This document shows positions 15,924-22,416 of a stretch of DNA of 22,416 nt, piece after piece; position 1 is the stretch's first letter; each line of letters starts with the position of its first letter. A program made the position numbers and the translations under genes. Source of the DNA: Pseudomonadota bacterium. GTDB taxonomy: Bacteria > Pseudomonadota > Alphaproteobacteria > Reyranellales > Reyranellaceae. The stretch lies in the NCBI GenBank assembly GCA_023386865.1, contig JAEWIV010000043.1, positions 1 to 22,416 of the forward strand. Direction: 5' to 3'. The notes below the pieces were generated by a model. The model saw nothing but the letters and a program-made list of their open reading frames with translations. It was not told the DNA's origin and did not search any database.

Positions 15924-16762
15924 GCCCGGCTCCCTGTTCGCTTCACAAAAGCGCGCCCCTTGGTGGCGCGCTTTTTTCTTGCCGGAGCGCAGACCTCCAG
16001 GTCCGCGTCATGAACGGTGAGCGGACCTGGAGGTCCGCGGTCCGACGAGAAGACTTGCTCCAGCGTCATATGCTCCGGCGGCTCGTCGCGCGCCGACAAG
16101 ACCTCGACGAGACCCGACAGATGCCCGCGCATCAGGGCGCGTGCCTTGTCGGCCTCGCCCGCCAGCACCGCCTTGACGATGTCGCCGTGATCGTGCGGGC
16201 CGGCGCAATTGTGCAGCGCCGGCGGCGCGAACAGCGAGAAGTGCAGCGACGAGCGCGGCAACAGGGTCTTCAGCGTGCGCGACAGCTGCTCGTTGCCGCT
16301 GAGCTCTCCCAGCAGCGCATGGAACTCGGTCGACAGCTCGAAGAGCCGGCTGCGATCGCCGGCCCTCACCGCCGAACGCTCGTGGGCGACGTGCGCTCTC
16401 AGCCTGCGGGCGGAACCATTGGCGCAGCCGCGCGCCAGCTTCGCGACGACGGCGTCCTCGAGGATGGCGCGCACTTCGTAGAGTTCGCGCAATTCCACGA
16501 CCGACGGCGCCGGCACGAACGTACCGCGGTTGGGCACGGCCTCCAGCCAGCGCTCGTGCACCAGGCGGTGCAGAGCCTTGCGCACCCGCTCACGGCTGAC
16601 TTCAAGCAGGCGGGCGAGGACGGGCTCCTGCAGCTTGGTGCCGGGGCGCAGGCGGCCGCTCAGCATCGCCTGCCGGATCGCGCCATAGACGGCATCGTCG
16701 ATCGCCACGTTGCCCTTGGGGCCGCGCCGCCCCGCCGCCCTCGCCGCCCGCCGCTGTGCCAT
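15920..16762 (-). CDS. GntR-family transcriptional regulator (FCD/FadR subfamily)
   Basis: The 280-aa protein has an N-terminal winged helix (about residues 20-80; VYGAIRQAMLSGRLRPGTKLQEPVLARLLEVSRERVRKAL) and an all-helical FCD ligand-binding domain (about 88-215; LRELYEVRAILEDAVVAKLAR through HDHGDIVKAVLAGEADKARALMRGHL). FCD regulators usually bind small carboxylates or metabolites. The ATG at 16762 follows a GC-rich leader; GTG at 16774 is an alternative. It diverges from the ABC importer, with a 12-bp palindrome between them, so it probably represses itself and the importer. The last 45 residues are unusual: they are translated from a dispersed-looking palindrome (15983-16044) and the antisense of the gap terminator, ending at a stop overlapping that of gap. 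Confidence 0.88.
15947..15977 (+). terminator. Intrinsic terminator of tkt-gap
   Basis: AGCGCGCC (15950-15957) pairs perfectly with GGCGCGCT (15965-15972) around a 7-nt loop; A-T pairs extend the base and six T in all follow the GC core. It lies 24 bp after the gap stop. The GntR frame on the other strand is translated straight across it. Confidence 0.93.
15983..16044. repeat. Long palindromic element inside the 3' end of the GntR gene
   Basis: GACCTCCAGGTCCGC (15992-16006) and GCGGACCTGGAGGTC (16021-16035) are perfect 15-bp inverted arms with a 14-nt loop. The arms extend with CGGAGCGC (15983-15990) against GCGGTCCG (16037-16044), giving 22 pairs of 24. The form is that of a REP-type dispersed element. 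It encodes part of the GntR tail (GPPGPLTVHDADLEV). Confidence 0.8.
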
Positions 16763-16791
16763 CCGGCCCGTCACCCCCGCCCTGACAAAAT

Positions 16792-16803
16792 AATGTGCAC
16801 ATT
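16792..16803. promoter_or_regulatory. Perfect palindrome, likely GntR operator
   Basis: AATGTGCACATT is a perfect 12-bp palindrome in the most AT-rich stretch of the divergent GntR/ABC-importer spacer, 30 bp upstream of the GntR ATG. FCD/FadR-type GntR proteins usually bind short palindromes with TGT/ACA half-sites next to their own gene, and this fits. Autoregulation and control of the importer are inferred. Confidence 0.65.
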
Positions 16804-16870
16804 CTCTAGACAGGTGTGCCCATCCAAGCAAACCTGCCGTCGGCCAAGCTGTTCCATGCCAGTCGGGCCT

Positions 16871-16886
16871 TGGCATGCAGCTTGCG
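16871..16886 (+). promoter_or_regulatory. Sigma-54-like -24/-12 promoter of the importer operon
   Basis: TGGCATGCAGCTTGCG matches the sigma-54 consensus TGGCACG-N4-TTGCW in all invariant positions, with GG and GC separated by exactly 10 bp. A start near 16897 would leave a leader of about 17 nt that includes the AAGGAAG ribosome binding site before the GTG at 16914. Sigma-54 control would suit a nitrogen-scavenging operon. It overlaps the ATG at 16875, which argues against that ATG as the true start. Confidence 0.5.
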
Positions 16887-16913
16887 TTGCGTACCGCGGG
16901 AAAGGAAGCAGGT

Positions 16914-18047
16914 GTGCCAGCGTTAGCGCCAACTCCACAACAGGTCGCGCCGGCGGGGCGCACGCTCGACGTCGACAATCTCAGCGTCCGCTACGGCCCG
17001 GCTGTTGCGGTCGACGGCGTGTCGCTCGGCATCGAGCCGGGCGAGGTCGTGGCCCTGCTGGGTCCGTCCGGCTGCGGCAAGACCACCTTGCTGCGCGTCA
17101 TCGCGGGCTTCGTCCGCCAAGCCGGCGGCCGCGTGCTGGTCGACGGCGCGGCCATCGACCATCTGCCGGCCAACCAGCGCAATGTCGGCATCGTCTTCCA
17201 GAACTACGCCCTATTCCCGCACATGACCGTGGCGGAGAATGTTGCCTACGGGCTGCGTGCCCGTGGCCAGCGCGGGCCGGAGGTCGGACAGCGCGTCGAT
17301 CGCATGCTCGACATGGTGCAGCTCGGCGCCTTCCGTTCGCGCCTGCCGCGCCAACTCTCGGGCGGCCAGCAGCAGCGCGTGGCACTGGCCCGCGCGCTCG
17401 CCGTCGAGCCGCAGATCCTGCTGCTCGACGAGCCATTCGCCGCGCTCGACCGCAACCTCAGGCTCGACATGCAGATCGAGGTCAAGCGACTGCAGCGCCG
17501 GCTAGGCCTCACCACGATCCTGGTGACGCACGACCAGGACGAGGCGATGAGCGTCGCCGACCGCATCGCCGTCATGAACAAAGGCAAGGTCGAGCAGTTC
17601 GACACGCCGGTGACGATCTACGACCGTCCGCAGACGCTTTTCGTCAACGGCTTCATCGGTACGACCAACCTGCTGCCCGGCAAGATCACCGGCATCGTCG
17701 GCGACACCGCGACCGTGGCGCTCGACGCTGGCGCGACGCTGCGCCTGCCTGCGCCACCGGCCCTCGCGGCCGGCGCGCCCGTGATCCTTTCGGTGCGGCC
17801 CGAACAGCTCGTGCTGTCTCCCGTGGCGACGGCGGAGAGCTGGCCGATCGAGCCCGGCCTCAGCCTGCCCCTCGGCTCGCAGCTCGTGCTCGAGGCCCGG
17901 GCCGCCTGCGGCACGGCGCTCAAGATCGTCGAGCCGCGCCGCCGCACGCCGTCGGACGCGCAGCGCCGCTTCTGCGCGCTGGCCGCCGACGCCCGGCCTT
18001 CCCTGTTTCCGCGTTCAACGTCTTCCAGCAACGGAGCCAACCCATGA
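16914..18047 (+). CDS. ABC transporter ATP-binding protein, PotA/polyamine-type
   Basis: This is the ATPase of an importer of the spermidine/putrescine (PotA, CUT1-like) class. Motifs in order: Walker A GPSGCGKT (residues 50-57), Q-loop VFQNYALFPHMT, signature LSGGQQQRVALARAL, Walker B ILLLDEPFAALD, H-loop LVTHDQDEAMSVADR, then a C-terminal TOBE region with ILSVRPEQL. I chose GTG at 16914 (377 aa) because AAGGAAG lies 5 nt upstream; ATG at 16875 would add 13 residues, lacks a ribosome binding site and overlaps the sigma-54-like element. The stop overlaps the ATG of the binding-protein gene (ATGA). The substrate is not readable from an ATPase; the context with allA and puuE suggests a ureide. 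Confidence 0.92.
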   Translation: MPALAPTPQQVAPAGRTLDVDNLSVRYGPAVAVDGVSLGIEPGEVVALLGPSGCGKTTLLRVIAGFVRQAGGRVLVDGAAIDHLPANQRNVGIVFQNYALFPHMTVAENVAYGLRARGQRGPEVGQRVDRMLDMVQLGAFRSRLPRQLSGGQQQRVALARALAVEPQILLLDEPFAALDRNLRLDMQIEVKRLQRRLGLTTILVTHDQDEAMSVADRIAVMNKGKVEQFDTPVTIYDRPQTLFVNGFIGTTNLLPGKITGIVGDTATVALDAGATLRLPAPPALAAGAPVILSVRPEQLVLSPVATAESWPIEPGLSLPLGSQLVLEARAACGTALKIVEPRRRTPSDAQRRFCALAADARPSLFPRSTSSSNGANP

Positions 18048-19066
18048 CCTTCAATCGTCGCAGCCTGCTCGCCGGCGTGACCGCGCTCGGCGGCGCGTCG
18101 TTCCTGCCTTCGATGGTCCATGCCAAGGGCCAGGTGGTCGCCACGACCTATCCCGGCACCTGGGAGGATGCCTACCGCACGGTCGTGGCGCCGATGCTCA
18201 AGAAGAAGGACGACATCGACCTCGAACTGGCGCCGCTCTTCGCCATGGACCAGATCGGCAAGGCCAAGGCCGCGCGCGGCGCGCCGCCGTTCGACGTCTT
18301 CGTGCTCGACCCCGGCCCGCGCATTGTCGGCCTCGAGGGTGGGCTGTTCGAGAAATTCGACGCCAAGAAGCTCAGCAACCTCTCCAAGTTGCCGGCGGGT
18401 TTCGCCGACGACGTCGGCGTGCATGTCAGCGCCCAGGTCGTGGGCATCGCCTACAATCCCAAGAAGCTGCCGGCGCCCAAGGGCTGGGGAGACCTGCTCA
18501 AGGATCCGTGGGTGTCGCGGCTCGGCATCACCGGCTTCCAGACGACGTTCGGCACCTCGTCGATCATCGAGATGTCCAAGCTGTTCGGCGGCTCGCTCAC
18601 CAACCCCGAGCCGGCGCTGGTCGAGCTCAAGAAGGTGCTGCCCAAGATCGCCGCGGTCGGCCTGCCGGCGGCGATGCCCGGCCTGTTCCAGCAGGGCCAA
18701 TGCGACGTGATGTATACCAACACCCAGACGGTCGCGACGCTGAAGAGCAAGGGCGTCGACGTCGAGTTCGTGAAGCCCGAGACGGGCGCGATCACCTTCT
18801 TCACCACCATGCACATCGCCAAGGGCGCCGGCGACATAGGGAACGCGTACAAGTACCTCGACCTCGTCATCGGCAAGGAGGCCCAGGAGGCGCTGACCAA
18901 GCCGCCCTACAACTTCCTGCCGGTCAACAAGGACGTGCCGCTGGCCGCCGACATGCCGATGAAGAACCTCGACGAGATGGCAGGCTACGTGCAGCACGAT
19001 TGGGCCAAGATCAATCCGCTGCGCGCCGCCTGGATCGAGAAGTTCAACAAGGAAATGGCGAAGTGA
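18044..19066 (+). CDS. Extracellular solute-binding protein, PotD-like, Tat signal
   Basis: The 340-aa periplasmic binding protein begins MTFNRRSLLAGVTALGG, a clear twin-arginine (NRRSLLAG) signal with cleavage likely after VHA near residue 27. The mature part follows the spermidine/putrescine-type two-lobe fold (family 1/8 binding proteins): VVATTYPGTWEDAYRTVVAPML, a DVFVLDPGPRIVGLEGGLFEKFD hinge region, and a C-terminal lobe. Tat export implies folding in the cytoplasm. Its start overlaps the ATPase stop. A polyamine-binding aspartate set is not obvious by eye, so the ligand may be different. The 58-bp gap to the first permease holds a dispersed repeat. Confidence 0.9.
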   Translation: MTFNRRSLLAGVTALGGASFLPSMVHAKGQVVATTYPGTWEDAYRTVVAPMLKKKDDIDLELAPLFAMDQIGKAKAARGAPPFDVFVLDPGPRIVGLEGGLFEKFDAKKLSNLSKLPAGFADDVGVHVSAQVVGIAYNPKKLPAPKGWGDLLKDPWVSRLGITGFQTTFGTSSIIEMSKLFGGSLTNPEPALVELKKVLPKIAAVGLPAAMPGLFQQGQCDVMYTNTQTVATLKSKGVDVEFVKPETGAITFFTTMHIAKGAGDIGNAYKYLDLVIGKEAQEALTKPPYNFLPVNKDVPLAADMPMKNLDEMAGYVQHDWAKINPLRAAWIEKFNKEMAK

Positions 19067-19070
19067 TCCG

Positions 19071-19160
19071 CCTTCCTCCCTGCGCTCCGGGCGGGGAGGT
19101 GTCCGCGAAACGGACGGAGGGGGCATGAGCGCCAGTAGTGCCGCCCATGCCCCCTCCGGC
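19071..19160. repeat. Dispersed palindromic repeat, copy A
   Basis: This stretch begins CCTTCCTCC right after the binding-protein stop and resembles copy B at 22301-22416. Both have CCTTCCTCC, a small GTCCG/CGGAC hairpin (19101-19115; 22329-22343), a G-rich block and the identical 16-mer GCCCATGCCCCCTCCG (19143-19158; 22370-22385). It runs into the permease coding sequence. Two diverged copies 3.2 kb apart indicate a mobile-like short element. Confidence 0.75.
19116..19157 (+). promoter_or_regulatory. Hairpin enclosing the permease Shine-Dalgarno and start codon
   Basis: GGAGGGGGCATG (19116-19127) and CATGCCCCCTCC (19146-19157) are perfect 12-bp inverted arms around an 18-nt loop. The left arm contains both GGAGG and the ATG of the first permease gene, so in mRNA they would be base-paired. 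This would limit initiation on this gene unless the ribosome leaving the upstream gene or a factor opens it. Confidence 0.7.
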
Positions 19161-20033
19161 CCTTCGGGCCACAGCTTCGCTGGGGAGACACGCCGCCTGA
19201 AGCTCGCCGAGTGGCAGCTCGCGCTGCCGCTGGCGCTGGCCTTCGCCGCGCTGTTCCTGGCGCCGCTGCTGCTGCTGGTCGCCACCAGCTTCTTCAACGA
19301 CGACAAGATCACCGAACCGGGCTTCGCGAGCTGGGCCAAGTTCTTCGGCGACCCGTTCAACTACAAGGTCATCGCCGACACGCTGCTGCTGGGGCTGAAG
19401 ACCGTGTGCGCCACGGTGGTGGTCGGCTATCCACTGGCCTTGGTCTACATGGACCTGTCGCCGCGCCTGCAGAAGGTGCTGCTGTTCGTCATCATCATGC
19501 CGATGCTGCTCTCGGTCGTGGTCCGGACCTTCGCCTGGATCGTCGTGCTGGGCCGCGAGGGCGTGGTCAACCAGGGGCTGATGTGGCTGGGCGTGATCGC
19601 CGAGCCGCTGCGCCTGCTGCAGACCGAGCTGGGGCTGGTGATCTCGCTCACCCAGATCGAGATGCCGCTGATGCTGCTGCCCCTGATCAGCGTGATGTCG
19701 CGCCTCGATCCCAACCTGCGCGACGCCTCGGCCGCGCTCGGCGCCTCGCGCTGGAGAACCTTGTTCACCGTGATCGTTCCGCTCAGCATGCCCGGCCTGG
19801 TGGCGGGCTGCCTGCTGGTGTTCGCGAGCTCGACCACCGCCTTCATCTCGCAGACCGTGATCGGCGGCGTGCGACTGATCTATCTGCCGCTCGTCATCTG
19901 GCAACAGTCGCTGGTGGTCTACAACTGGCCGCTCGCCGCCGTCGCCTCGCTGTCGCTGGTGGTATCGGTGCTGACGGTGATCGCGGCCCTCTCGTACCTC
20001 GGCCGCCGGTCGAGCCGGCACGTCTACGGGTGA
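19125..20033 (+). CDS. ABC transporter permease, PotB-like
   Basis: Inner-membrane permease of the BPD_transp_1 family (302 aa) with about six TM helices, the first at about residues 36-58 (ALPLALAFAALFLAPLLLLVA), and an EAA loop (DASAALGASRWRTLFTVIVPLSMPG, about residues 198-225) that docks on the ATPase. The first 25 or so residues (SASSAAHAPSGPSGHSFAGE) are low-complexity and are translated from dispersed repeat copy A, so they are probably not ancestral. No in-frame ATG, GTG or TTG lies between 19125 and the first TM, so ATG 19125 seems required. The next permease follows after 16 bp. Confidence 0.92.
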   Translation: MSASSAAHAPSGPSGHSFAGETRRLKLAEWQLALPLALAFAALFLAPLLLLVATSFFNDDKITEPGFASWAKFFGDPFNYKVIADTLLLGLKTVCATVVVGYPLALVYMDLSPRLQKVLLFVIIMPMLLSVVVRTFAWIVVLGREGVVNQGLMWLGVIAEPLRLLQTELGLVISLTQIEMPLMLLPLISVMSRLDPNLRDASAALGASRWRTLFTVIVPLSMPGLVAGCLLVFASSTTAFISQTVIGGVRLIYLPLVIWQQSLVVYNWPLAAVASLSLVVSVLTVIAALSYLGRRSSRHVYG

Positions 20034-20049
20034 CGCCCATGGGTGACGC

Positions 20050-20874
20050 ATGATGGCCCGGCGCAAGAGCTTCCTCGACATCTCCTACGCCGTCGTGATC
20101 GGCGGCATCGCCATCCTGGCCCTGCTGGTCATCGTGTCACCGGTGGTGATCGCGCTGATGACCTCGTTCACCGAGGGGCGGTCGCTGAAGTTCCCGCCGA
20201 CCGGCTTCTCCTTCGGCTGGTACGAGCAGCTGTTCGACGCCACGAAGTCCCGTCCGATCCATCGCGCCGCCGAGAACTCCCTGCATGTGGCGGCGATGTC
20301 GACCCTGATCGGCGTCGTGCTGGCGACGCTGGCGGCGCTCGGCCTCACGCGCAATCGCCACCGCACCGCGCGGGTCGCCGACAATCTCTTCATGTCGCCG
20401 CTGGTGCTGCCCGGCATCGCCTTCGGCCTCGCCGCGCTGGTCTACTTCTCGACCCTGGGCTTCCGGCCCTCGCTCAACCTCATGATCGCGGGCCATCTCG
20501 TCGTCACCATGCCCTTCATCCTGCGCACCACGACGGCGAGCCTGTCGCAGCTCGACCCCGCGCTGCTCGACTCCTCGCAGAGCCTCGGCGCCTCGTGGTT
20601 CTACACGCTGCGCCGCGTCACGCTGCCCCTGATCTTCCCCGGCATCGCCGCCGGCGCCTTCCTCGCCTTCATGGCCTCGATCGACAACGTGCCGGTGTCG
20701 CTGTTCCTGTCCAACGCCCGCACCGACACGCTGCCCATCCGCATGTGGGGCATGATGGAATCCACGCTCGACGTGCGGGTCGCCGCCGTATCGGGCGTCT
20801 TGATCGCCGCCGCTTTCGTACTGATGCTGATCATGGAATGGACGGTGGGCCTGACCCGCCGCATGCGCGACTAG
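20050..20874 (+). CDS. ABC transporter permease, PotC-like
   Basis: Second permease of the importer (274 aa), with about six TM segments; TM1 spans about residues 12-35 (ISYAVVIGGIAILALLVIVSPVVIA), and the EAA motif is LDPALLDSSQSLGASWFYTLRRVTLPLIFPG in the second half. Together with the first permease it would form the heterodimeric channel. ATG 20050 is followed by another ATG (20053); either could start. The ribosome binding site is weak, so translation may be coupled. AllA follows by 11 bp, which places the degradation genes in the same transcript. Confidence 0.93.
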   Translation: MMARRKSFLDISYAVVIGGIAILALLVIVSPVVIALMTSFTEGRSLKFPPTGFSFGWYEQLFDATKSRPIHRAAENSLHVAAMSTLIGVVLATLAALGLTRNRHRTARVADNLFMSPLVLPGIAFGLAALVYFSTLGFRPSLNLMIAGHLVVTMPFILRTTTASLSQLDPALLDSSQSLGASWFYTLRRVTLPLIFPGIAAGAFLAFMASIDNVPVSLFLSNARTDTLPIRMWGMMESTLDVRVAAVSGVLIAAAFVLMLIMEWTVGLTRRMRD

Positions 20875-20885
20875 GGAGCGACGGA

Positions 20886-21359
20886 ATGGAAATCCAGCCG
20901 CAGCCGCTGACGCGGGAGGCTTTTGCGCCGTTCGGCGACGTGATCGACGTGCCCAGCGAGCCGGGCCGCCAATACTACGACGACGCGCTGGGTAACCTGC
21001 GCCCCAGCGCCCATCCCAGCCTGTCGCTCAGCCTGAAGGCCGAGACGCCCGAGCGGCCGCTTCGGGCCGAAATGCTGGAGCGCCACGAGTTCTCCTCCCA
21101 GACCTTCGTGCCCATCGACGTCGCGCGCTGGCTGATCGTGGTGGCGCCGCACGCCCGCGAGGACGGGCCCGACCTTTCCGGACTGAAGGCGTTCGTCGCC
21201 ACCGGCAAGCAGGGCGTGACCTACAAGCCCAACACCTGGCATCACGGCCTCACCGTGCTCGACAAGCCCGGCCGATTCGCCGTCTTCATGTGGCGCGACG
21301 GCGGCAAGAGCGACGAGGAATTCGTGCCGGTAGCCCCGTTCACCATCCGTATTCCCTGA
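20886..21359 (+). CDS. allA: Ureidoglycolate lyase (AllA family)
   Basis: Ureidoglycolate lyase releases glyoxylate and urea from ureidoglycolate, the last ring-opened step of purine/allantoin breakdown. The 157-aa cupin-like protein has the family features EAFAPFGDVIDVP (residues 11-23), ERHEFSSQTFVP (65-76) and GVTYKPNTWHHGL (110-122). GGGAG precedes the ATG. It lies between the permease and the puuE gene, 11 and 14 bp from them, forming one operon. AllA-type proteins include some of unproved activity, but the adjacent allantoinase-like gene supports ureide catabolism. Confidence 0.88.
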   Translation: MEIQPQPLTREAFAPFGDVIDVPSEPGRQYYDDALGNLRPSAHPSLSLSLKAETPERPLRAEMLERHEFSSQTFVPIDVARWLIVVAPHAREDGPDLSGLKAFVATGKQGVTYKPNTWHHGLTVLDKPGRFAVFMWRDGGKSDEEFVPVAPFTIRIP

Positions 21360-21373
21360 TCCCGGAGGCAGCG

Positions 21374-22300
21374 ATGCCGTACAAGCCGCACCGTGACTTC
21401 GTTGGCTACGGCGCCAACATGCCCGATCCCAAGTGGCCGAACGGCGCCCGCCTCGCCGTCAACTTCGTCATGAACTACGAGGAAGGGTCCGAGCCTTCGA
21501 TCGAGGACGGCGAGGATCACAGCGACACGGGCCTCAGCGAGGCCCACGGCATGGGACAGACCGTGAAGGGCCGCGACCTCGCCGCCGAGAGCCTGTTCGA
21601 GTACGGCAGCCGCATCGGCTTCTGGCGCCTGATGCGCATCTTCGACGAGCGCAAGCTGCCGATGACGGTCTACGGCTGCGGGCTGGCCTTCGAGCGCAAT
21701 CCCGAGGCGTCGGCAGCGATCGCCAAGGCGGGCCACGACATCTGCTCGCATGGCTGGCGTTGGATCAAGCACTACGAGCTTAGCGAAGCCGAGGAGCGCG
21801 ACCACATCCGCAAGGCGATCGCCTCGACCCGGAAGATGATCGGCCGCCGCCCCGAGGGCTGGTATTGCCGCTATGGGCCCGGCGAGAACACGCGCCGACT
21901 GGTGGTCGAGGAAGGCGGCTTCGAGTACGACAGCGACTACTACGGCGACGAGCTGCCGTTCTGGCTCAACGTCGACGGCAAGGGCCATCTGGTCGTGCCC
22001 TATTCCCTCACCACCAACGACGGCAAGTACATGGCGGGCATCGGCAACGCCGAACAGTGGTTCACGCTGCTGAAGGACTCCTTCGACATGCTCTACCGCG
22101 AAGGCAGGACCCAGCCGCGCATGATGTCGGTCGGCATGCACATGCGCGTGATCGGCCATCCCGGCCGCGCCGTCGGGCTCGAGCGGCTGCTCGACTACAT
22201 GCAGAAGCACGACGGCGTCTGGATCACCAAGCGGGTCGACATCGCCCGGCACTGGATCAGGACGCACCCGTATGCGGGCAAGGGGTTGAATGAGAGATAG
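21374..22300 (+). CDS. PuuE-like allantoinase / polysaccharide deacetylase family
   Basis: The 308-aa protein belongs to the PuuE branch of the CE4 (NodB-like) family. Known PuuE allantoinases hydrolyse allantoin to allantoate and were reported to work without a metal. Visible are FVGYGANMPDPKWP (9-22), NYEEGSE (34-40) in place of the usual NodB metal-binding TFDDG, SHGWRW (125-130) and the GENTRRLVVEEGGFEYDSD segment. From memory, Pseudomonas PuuE has a WYTGR-type loop where this protein reads WYCRYGPGENTRR, so a shifted substrate (other ureide or amide) is possible. CCCGGAGGCAGCG precedes the ATG. I leave the symbol empty because allantoinase activity is unproved. It ends the operon before repeat copy B. 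Confidence 0.85.
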   Translation: MPYKPHRDFVGYGANMPDPKWPNGARLAVNFVMNYEEGSEPSIEDGEDHSDTGLSEAHGMGQTVKGRDLAAESLFEYGSRIGFWRLMRIFDERKLPMTVYGCGLAFERNPEASAAIAKAGHDICSHGWRWIKHYELSEAEERDHIRKAIASTRKMIGRRPEGWYCRYGPGENTRRLVVEEGGFEYDSDYYGDELPFWLNVDGKGHLVVPYSLTTNDGKYMAGIGNAEQWFTLLKDSFDMLYREGRTQPRMMSVGMHMRVIGHPGRAVGLERLLDYMQKHDGVWITKRVDIARHWIRTHPYAGKGLNER

Positions 22301-22416
22301 CCTTCCTCCTCAGCGGCGCTGGGGAGATGTCCGCGCAGCGGACAGAGGGGTCGTGAATCGCCTCGCGTTGCCCATGCCCCCTCCGTCGCCGGATGACGGC
22401 GACCCCTCCCCCCCCC
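22301..22416. repeat. Dispersed palindromic repeat, copy B, running to the window edge
   Basis: It starts immediately after the puuE-like stop with CCTTCCTCC and aligns with copy A: GTCCGC-GCA-GCGGAC hairpin (22329-22343), a G-rich block, GCCCATGCCCCCTCCG (22370-22385) and a GTCGCC/GGCGAC hairpin near 22384-22402. The window ends in a run of C, so the element or the assembly may be cut there. No gene is visible in it. Confidence 0.75.

Noticed and set aside
17618..19360. 580-codon minus-strand frame opposite the ABC importer genes
   Set aside because: Antisense to the ATPase end, binding protein and permease start, all with intact family motifs; no family features on the minus strand.
20030..20052. 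Short direct repeat GGGTGACGC in the gap between the two permeases
   Set aside because: A 9-bp repeat in a 16-bp spacer, best seen as a small duplication; no structural or regulatory signal.

Overview
The window looks like chromosomal DNA of a high-GC alphaproteobacterium, probably from a Rhodospirillales- or Reyranella-like lineage; that placement is inferred from gene order and codon use, not measured. The gene strings ftsH-tilS-cpoB-pal-tolB-tolA-tolR-tolQ-ybgC-ruvB-ruvA-ruvC-yebC and DUF4164-zapA-6S RNA-ygfA-ymdB are typical of Alphaproteobacteria. Nearly all the DNA is coding, and many stop and start codons overlap (ATGA or GTGA).

Region 1 (1-10022, minus strand, read right to left) is housekeeping: yebC, ruvC, ruvA, ruvB (Holliday-junction processing), ybgC, tolQ, tolR, tolA, tolB, pal, cpoB (the complete Tol-Pal envelope system), tilS (tRNA-Ile lysidine synthetase) and the 5' part of ftsH. 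Two hairpins bracket pal.

Region 2 (10023-12773, minus strand) has DUF4164, zapA, a good 6S RNA candidate (ssrS) with its own promoter, ygfA and ymdB. Between ymdB and yebC lies what looks like an undescribed small RNA of about 130 nt. It has its own -35/-10, a long closing stem starting at the predicted first base, an internal arm, and two tandem intrinsic terminators.

Region 3 (12774-15977, plus strand) holds tkt and gap, divergent from region 2 and ended by a strong terminator. Pgk does not follow.

Region 4 (15920-22416) is an accessory nitrogen-scavenging module. A GntR/FCD regulator on the minus strand diverges from an ABC importer of the PotABCD type (ATPase, Tat-exported binding protein, two permeases), followed by ureidoglycolate lyase (allA) and a PuuE-type allantoinase/deacetylase. 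The divergent intergenic DNA carries a perfect 12-bp palindrome, a likely GntR operator, and a sigma-54-like -24/-12 element just before the ATPase start. I infer a regulated ureide or purine-derivative uptake and breakdown operon; the true substrate is unknown.

Several dispersed-looking palindromic elements have invaded coding edges. One forms the C-terminal tail of the GntR protein. Another supplies the Shine-Dalgarno, start codon and first codons of the first permease inside a hairpin, and a related copy follows puuE. I found no tRNA, rRNA, CRISPR array, IS element or phage gene.
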